In this document: one piece after another, positions 42,841-47,113 of the stretch
Layout of the letters: each line of letters begins with the position of its first letter
Numbering within the stretch: position 1 is the first letter of the stretch
Source: Sulfurimicrobium sp.
Lineage (GTDB): Bacteria; Pseudomonadota; Gammaproteobacteria; Burkholderiales; Sulfuricellaceae
Length of the DNA: 47,113 bases
NCBI GenBank assembly: GCA_030652035.1
Contig: JAUSBJ010000022.1
Location: forward strand, 1 to 47,113
Reading direction: 5' to 3'
Notes under the pieces: generated by a model
Databases searched by the model: none
Told to the model about the DNA's origin: nothing
The model's input: the letters and a program-made list of their open reading frames with translations, nothing else
Program-made: the position numbers and the translations under genes

Positions 42841-43179
42841 GTGGTGCCCTTCCTTGACCATGTTGATGGTGTACTTGGGTATCTCGATCACCAGATCCTG
42901 GGCATCCACGATGGTCTGGCAGGAGAGGCGTGAATTGGGTTCAAGGCCCCAGGCCTTGTCGAGCATGTCCTCTTCCAGTTCCTCTGCTTCGTTGAGGGAC
43001 TCCAACCCCTCGCGCACAATCACGTGGCAGGTGGTGCAGGCGCAGGACTTCTCGCAGGCATGCTCGATTTCGATGCCGTTTTCAAGCAGCGTGTCGCAGA
43101 TGGACACGCCGGCTTTGGCTTCAATCACCGCGCCCTCGGGGCACAGTTCAACGTGGGGCAGTACTATCAGTTGGGGCAT
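42838..43179 (-). CDS. fdx: Isc-type [2Fe-2S] ferredoxin
   Basis: This is a 113-residue adrenodoxin-type ferredoxin. The cluster ligands are Cys42, Cys48, Cys51 and Cys87 (CEKSCACTTC and LSCQ), with the extra conserved Cys46 of Isc ferredoxins. It supplies electrons for cluster assembly on IscU. Its stop codon lies at the edge of the inverted-repeat element. It is separated from hscA by 71 bp holding repeat B. Confidence 0.96.
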   Translation of the reverse strand: MPQLIVLPHVELCPEGAVIEAKAGVSICDTLLENGIEIEHACEKSCACTTCHVIVREGLESLNEAEELEEDMLDKAWGLEPNSRLSCQTIVDAQDLVIEIPKYTINMVKEGHH

Positions 43180-43194
43180 GTTTTAATCTCGGTT

Positions 43195-43250
43195 GTTAGC
43201 AGTCAGCGCAATATCCTGCAAGCTGATAGCTGTAAGCTGTAAGCTATAAA
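43195..43250. repeat. Intergenic repeat, family B, between hscA and fdx
   Basis: AGCAGTCAGCG, then AAGCTGATAGCTGTAAGCTGTAAGCTATAA, a run of heptamer-like units (AGCTGAT, AGCTGTA, AGCTGTA, AGCTATA). It runs up to the hscA stop codon. Confidence 0.6.
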
Positions 43251-45113
43251 TCAATTTTCCAGTTCTTCCAGCTTGTGGCCGGTCAGCGCCTTGTTGACGC
43301 TGGCGTCCATACGCCGCGCGGCGAAGGATTCGGTGGCGTGGTTGAGCTTTTCCTGGGCCTGGGTCACCAAACGGTGGTCCTCGCCGGCAATAGCCACGCG
43401 CAATTGTGCCACCATGGCAGAGATTCTGTCGCCCTCGCCTTCCTTGAGCAAATGCCCATCCTCATGCAATGCGGCCTCCACCGCCTCGATCAGACGGCCG
43501 CCTTCCACCCGCGCTTCCTGCAGCGCGCGCGCCAGCATGTCGTCCTTGGCGTGCTCATGCGAGGCTTGCAGCATCTGGGTGATCTGTTCGTCGCTCAAAC
43601 CATACGAGGGCTTGACCGTCACCGAGGATTCCACCCCGGTACTCTGCTCGCGCGCGGTAACCGAGAGCAAGCCGTCGGCATCCACCTGAAAAGTGACGCG
43701 AATACGCGCAGCGCCCGCCACCATGGGTGGAATGCCGCGCAACTCGAATTTGGCCAGGGATCGACAATCGCTCACCAACTCGCGCTCGCCCTGAACTACG
43801 TGGATGCTCATGGCAGTTTGGCCATCCTTGTAGGTTGTGAATTCCTGCGCACGCGCCACAGGGATGGTGGAATTGCGCGTAACGACCTTCTCCACCAGAC
43901 CGCCCATGGTTTCCAGCCCCAGCGAGAGCGGAATCACGTCGAGCAGCAACCAGTCATCCTCGCTGCGATTGCCGGCCAGCACATTGGCCTGGATCGCAGC
44001 ACCCAACGCCACCACCTTGTCCGGGTCGAGATTGTTGAGCGGTTCCTGGGAAAAAAACGTCCCCACCGCACGCTGGATGATGGGCATGCGGGTGGAACCG
44101 CCGACCATGACCACGCCCTTGACGTCTTCGACCGTCAATCCGGCATCACGCAGGGCCTTGCGCGTTGGCGCCAGGGTCTTGCTGACCAGGCTTTGGGTAA
44201 TATTGGCAAACACTTCCGTGCTCAAGGTCAGATCCACCATTTCACCCGTGGAAAGCACGGCGGTAATCGTAGCTTCCTCGTGTTCGGTGAGCGTTTCCTT
44301 GGCTGCGCGGGCATGGGTCTGCAGCAGACGGGCATCCTGATGACTCAGTCCGGACAGGCCTGCCTTTTCGAGTATCCAGCAATAGATACGATGATCGAAA
44401 TCATCCCCGCCCAGCGCGGAATCCCCGTTGGTCGCCAGCACCTCGAATACGCCGCGTGAAAGCTTGAGAATGGAAATATCGAAAGTGCCGCCGCCCAGAT
44501 CGAACACCGCGTACACCCCCTCCGAGCCGTTATCGAGACCATAGGCCACGGCGGCTGCGGTGGGTTCGTTGAGCAGGCGCAGCACGTTGATGCCCGCCAG
44601 CCGGGCGGCATCCTTGGTGGCCTGGCGCTGCGCATCGTCAAAATAGGCCGGTACGGTGATCACAGCGCCCACGAGTTCGCCGCCGAGGGATTTTTCCGCG
44701 CGCAGGCGCAACACCTTGAGAATATCCGCCGAAACTTCCACCGGGCTTTTAACCCCCGCTACCGTGCTGATCTGCACCATTCCCGGTTCATCCACGAAGC
44801 GGTAGGGCATATGCGCCGCATCGGCGATATCCGACAGACCGCGCCCCATGAAGCGCTTCACCGAAACAATGGTGTTTTGCGGGTCCATTGCCTGCATCTG
44901 CAGGGCGTGACAGCCGACATCCACGCCATCGGCACGGTAGCGCACTACCGAGGGTAGCAGGGAACGGCCATTTTCATCGTTCAGCACCACGGCAAGCGAA
45001 CTCCGCACCGTGGCCACCAGCGAATTGGTGGTACCCAGGTCGATACCCACCGCCAGCCGATGCTGGTGGGGCGCGGCGCTCATGCCGGGTTCGGCGATTT
45101 GCAGTAATGCCAT
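43251..45113 (-). CDS. hscA: Hsp70-type chaperone HscA
   Basis: This is a 620-residue DnaK-family ATPase dedicated to cluster transfer from IscU. The N-terminal ATPase domain has [10 protein letters not shown] (22-31), [15 protein letters not shown] and [11 protein letters not shown]. The C-terminal substrate-binding part follows [17 protein letters not shown]. It recognises the LPPVK motif, which is present in the IscU encoded here. AAAGGA precedes the ATG. HscB, its co-chaperone, is encoded just upstream. Confidence 0.96.
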   Translation of the reverse strand: MALLQIAEPGMSAAPHQHRLAVGIDLGTTNSLVATVRSSLAVVLNDENGRSLLPSVVRYRADGVDVGCHALQMQAMDPQNTIVSVKRFMGRGLSDIADAAHMPYRFVDEPGMVQISTVAGVKSPVEVSADILKVLRLRAEKSLGGELVGAVITVPAYFDDAQRQATKDAARLAGINVLRLLNEPTAAAVAYGLDNGSEGVYAVFDLGGGTFDISILKLSRGVFEVLATNGDSALGGDDFDHRIYCWILEKAGLSGLSHQDARLLQTHARAAKETLTEHEEATITAVLSTGEMVDLTLSTEVFANITQSLVSKTLAPTRKALRDAGLTVEDVKGVVMVGGSTRMPIIQRAVGTFFSQEPLNNLDPDKVVALGAAIQANVLAGNRSEDDWLLLDVIPLSLGLETMGGLVEKVVTRNSTIPVARAQEFTTYKDGQTAMSIHVVQGERELVSDCRSLAKFELRGIPPMVAGAARIRVTFQVDADGLLSVTAREQSTGVESSVTVKPSYGLSDEQITQMLQASHEHAKDDMLARALQEARVEGGRLIEAVEAALHEDGHLLKEGEGDRISAMVAQLRVAIAGEDHRLVTQAQEKLNHATESFAARRMDASVNKALTGHKLEELEN

Positions 45114-45137
45114 GAAAATCCTTTTTCAAACCACAAA

Positions 45138-45216
45138 CTAACCCCCCCAAATCCCCCCTTGTCAGGGGGGAGGCCAGACACTCCTCCCCTGACAAGGGGA
45201 GGCTGGGAGGGGTTAG
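45138..45216. repeat. Intergenic inverted repeat, family C (CTAACCCC...GGGGTTAG), between hscB and hscA
   Basis: The outer arms CTAACCCC (45138-45145) and GGGGTTAG (45209-45216) enclose two palindromes: CCCCCC-TTGTCA-GGGGGG (45153-45170) and CCTCCCC...GGGGAGG (45183-45202). The right arm covers the hscB stop codon. Elements built on CCCTTGTCAGGGG are seen in many bacterial genomes from general knowledge. Confidence 0.7.
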
Positions 45217-45746
45217 GCTTCCATCAACTCCAGGGCGGCATCGATTTCCTCGCCCAGCTTTTCCATGAATTTCAGCTTGCGCACCAGGCCGGACGCGCCC
45301 TGGTAGTCCGCCTGCTCGTCCAGCAGGCGTCCCAGTTCCTGGTGCTGCCCGCGCATTTCAGCGCGCAGGCGGTTGTGCAAATTTTCCATATCGGCGACAT
45401 CCTGCGCCTCTTTCGCTTCCATGATGGCCTCGCGCCACTCCATCTGAGCCATGAGAAACTCCGCCGGCATGGCGGTATTGCTTTCCTCCTGCGTATCCAC
45501 GCCATGCAGGTGCAGCAGGTAGCGCGCGCGCGCAAGCGGCTTTTTCAGCGTCTGGTAGGCTTCGTTGGCGTGTGTCGCCCACTGCATCGACAGGCGTTTC
45601 TCCTGATCGCCCTGATGGGCGAATTTATCAGGATGCACCAGCGTCTGGATTTCGCGGTAAGCCTGGTCCAGGCGCTCCATATCGATGTGAAAAACCGGCG
45701 CCAGGCCGAACAGTTCGAAGTGGTTTTTACTAAAATCGAAGTGCAT
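45213..45746 (-). CDS. hscB: J-domain co-chaperone HscB
   Basis: This is a 177-residue co-chaperone. Its N-terminal J domain has the essential HPD at 38-40 (LVHPDKF) and ends in ATHANEAYQTLKKPLARARYLL. The C-terminal three-helix domain binds IscU. It stimulates the HscA ATPase. Neighbouring repeats lie on both sides of the gene. Confidence 0.96.
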   Translation of the reverse strand: MHFDFSKNHFELFGLAPVFHIDMERLDQAYREIQTLVHPDKFAHQGDQEKRLSMQWATHANEAYQTLKKPLARARYLLHLHGVDTQEESNTAMPAEFLMAQMEWREAIMEAKEAQDVADMENLHNRLRAEMRGQHQELGRLLDEQADYQGASGLVRKLKFMEKLGEEIDAALELMEA

Positions 45747-45756
45747 AGATAGAACT

Positions 45757-45811
45757 CAGCTTTCAGCAATCAGCTTGAAACAGCCGAACTGCCTTGGCTA
45801 ACCGCTGACCG
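45757..45811. repeat. Intergenic repeat, family B, between iscA and hscB
   Basis: CAGCTTTCAGCAATCAGCTTG and CTAACCGCTGACCGCTATA, members of the AGCTGATAGC family, fill the 65-bp gap and run up to the iscA stop codon. Confidence 0.5.
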
Positions 45812-46135
45812 CTATACATTAAAGCTCTCGCCGCAACCGCAAGCGTTCTTGACGTTGGGGTTGTTGAACCTGAAGCCCTCGTTCAGCCCTTCGCGGGTGT
45901 AGTCCAGCTCGGTGCCGTCAAGATAGGGCAGGCTCTTGGCATCGATCAGCACTTTCACGCCGTGGCTTTCGAACTGCATGTCATCTGCGCCGATTTCGTC
46001 CGCGAATTCCAGCGTATAGGCCATGCCCGAGCAGCCCGAAGTGCGCACACCCAGGCGCAGGCCCACGCCTTTGCCGCGTTTGGCAATGAAATTGCTGACG
46101 TGTTTCGCAGCCTGTTCGGTCATTGTAATCGCCAT
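45812..46135 (-). CDS. iscA: Fe-S cluster assembly A-type carrier IscA
   Basis: This is a 107-residue A-type carrier. The three conserved cysteines are Cys35 (SGCSG), Cys99 and Cys101 (ACGCGESF). It passes clusters or iron to target proteins. The reading frame is open for another 100 codons upstream into iscU, but that stretch is the out-of-frame reading of iscU, so the ATG at 46135, 2 bp after iscU, is the true start. Confidence 0.96.
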   Translation of the reverse strand: MAITMTEQAAKHVSNFIAKRGKGVGLRLGVRTSGCSGMAYTLEFADEIGADDMQFESHGVKVLIDAKSLPYLDGTELDYTREGLNEGFRFNNPNVKNACGCGESFNV

Positions 46136-46137
46136 GA

Positions 46138-46554
46138 TCAGCACGCTCCCTTGCAGGCATCGGCCACCACGTTTTCGCCATGCTTGGCCTTGTAGTCGGC
46201 CACGGCAGCCTTGATCGCGTCTTCCGCCAGGATCGAGCAGTGAATCTTCACCGGCGGCAGGGCCAGTTCCTCGGCGATCTGGGTGTTCTTGATATCCAGC
46301 GCCTGGTCCAGCGTCTTGCCCTTGACCCATTCGGTTACCAGGGAGCTCGAAGCGATGGCAGAACCGCAGCCATAAGTCTTGAATTTGGCATCTTCGATCA
46401 CGCCGTCCTTGTTGACACGGATCTGCAGCTTCATCACGTCGCCGCACGCCGGCGCGCCCACCATGCCGGTCGCCACGCCATCTTCGTCCTTGCCGAACGA
46501 GCCGACGTTGCGCGGATTTTCGTAATGATCCAGAACCTTTTCGCTGTATGCCAT
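46138..46554 (-). CDS. iscU: Fe-S cluster scaffold IscU
   Basis: This is a 138-residue scaffold on which [2Fe-2S] clusters form. The ligands are Cys37 (APACGD), Asp39, Cys63 (YGCGSA), His105 and Cys106 (KIHCSI). The HscA recognition motif LPPVK is at about residues 99-103. It receives sulfur from IscS, encoded upstream. 67 bp separate it from iscS. Confidence 0.97.
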   Translation of the reverse strand: MAYSEKVLDHYENPRNVGSFGKDEDGVATGMVGAPACGDVMKLQIRVNKDGVIEDAKFKTYGCGSAIASSSLVTEWVKGKTLDQALDIKNTQIAEELALPPVKIHCSILAEDAIKAAVADYKAKHGENVVADACKGAC

Positions 46555-46621
46555 GATAAATCTCCGATTAAAGATGAGAGGGTAGCAAAATAGCTTGTCC
46601 CCCTCACGACCTACTAGTTAA

Positions 46622-47113
46622 TCAATGTGCCGCCCACTGCACGGTATTCAGATCGATGCCATCCTTGAACATTTCCCACAGCGGAGACAGTTCGCGCAGC
46701 TTGCCGATCTTGTTCTTGAGCAGCTGAATCGCGTAGTCGATTTCTTCCTCGGTGGTGAAACGCCCGATGGAAAAACGGATCGAACTGTGCGCCAGTTCGT
46801 CGCTGTGTCCCAGGGACTTCAGCACGTAGGAAGGTTCCAGGCTGGCGGAAGTGCAGGCAGAGCCGCTCGACACTGCGAGATCCTTGATCGCCATGATAAG
46901 CGATTCGCCCTCGACGAAACTGAAGCTGATGTTGAGATTGTGCGGCACGCGGTTGTCCATGTCTCCGTTGACGTACACTTCCTCGATTTCCTTCAGGCCG
47001 CTGTAAAGACGGTCCCGCAGCATGCGGGCACGCTCGTTTTCCGCCGCCATCTCTTCCTTGGCGATGCGGAAGGCTTCGCCCATGCCGACGATCTGGTGCG
47101 TCGCCAGCGTGCC
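46622..47113 (-). CDS. iscS: Cysteine desulfurase IscS, C-terminal part (runs off the window)
   Basis: These are the last 163 or so residues of a PLP-dependent cysteine desulfurase that supplies sulfur to IscU. The mobile loop with the active-site cysteine is [17 protein letters not shown]. The C-terminal ending, [20 protein letters not shown] and [15 protein letters not shown], matches IscS rather than SufS. The PLP-lysine and the start lie beyond the right edge, where iscR would also be expected. Confidence 0.95.
   Translation of the reverse strand, partial: GTLATHQIVGMGEAFRIAKEEMAAENERARMLRDRLYSGLKEIEEVYVNGDMDNRVPHNLNISFSFVEGESLIMAIKDLAVSSGSACTSASLEPSYVLKSLGHSDELAHSSIRFSIGRFTTEEEIDYAIQLLKNKIGKLRELSPLWEMFKDGIDLNTVQWAAH

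Noticed and set aside
43275..44459. 394-codon open frame opposite hscA
   Set aside because: Antisense of the HscA ATPase and substrate domains; long only because of the codon composition of hscA.
45812..46447. 211-codon frame suggesting an N-terminally extended IscA or an IscU-IscA fusion
   Set aside because: The first 100 or so codons are iscU read out of frame; iscU itself is intact in another frame and IscA has its own ATG.

Overview
The window is a stretch of a betaproteobacterial chromosome. The protein families and gene orders point to a free-living Nitrosomonadales-type sulfur or iron oxidiser, which is an inference: a Tat-exported flavocytochrome c sulfide dehydrogenase pair, ferrous iron uptake, an E. 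coli-like gloB/yafS/rnhA/dnaQ block, and a polar-type flagellar system (FlhF, FleN/FlhG, FliA, MotC/MotD, sigma-54-like promoters). No rRNA, tRNA or CRISPR array was found.

Layout. 1-140: the right end of an IS21-family insertion sequence (last codons of istB plus terminal repeats), then about 320 bp of degenerate intergenic DNA. 465-2494: feoA-feoB. 2673-8760 (minus strand, with 8750-9484): fccA-fccB (sulfide oxidation), preceded by a substrate-binding protein + GGDEF-EAL pair and by yafS-rnhA-dnaQ. 9513-12064 (plus): gloB and mltD. 12065-17544 (minus): yejABEF-type peptide ABC transporter. 17653-18444 (plus): fabI. 18496-29613 (minus): flgBCDEFGHIJKL, with flgB present twice in tandem. 29830-31506 (minus): a GGDEF diguanylate cyclase. 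31578-33206 (plus): flgA-flgM-flgN. 33266-41094 (minus): flhB-flhA-flhF-fleN-fliA-motC-motD. 41197-42327 (minus): an HD-GYP protein. 42372-47113 (minus): the isc operon iscS(partial)-iscU-iscA-hscB-hscA-fdx-iscX.

How it works together. Most of the window encodes rod, hook, export gate, assembly regulators and a stator for one flagellum. Promoter-like sites fit the usual hierarchy: sigma-54-type sites upstream of both flgB copies, and sigma-28 (FliA) type sites upstream of flgKL and flgM. Three c-di-GMP proteins (GGDEF-EAL, GGDEF, HD-GYP) flank or interrupt the motility genes. The isc operon builds Fe-S clusters and ends with iscX.

Most unusual features. (1) A 269-bp element with 32-bp terminal inverted repeats and two long internal hairpins (a cloverleaf-like fold) sits exactly between fdx and iscX, with the iscX ribosome-binding site inside one terminal repeat. 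(2) A 520-bp-period tandem duplication of flgB carries its own sigma-54-like promoter and a relic of the flgC start. (3) At least three families of short dispersed repeats fill intergenic gaps; every junction of the isc operon after iscA carries one.
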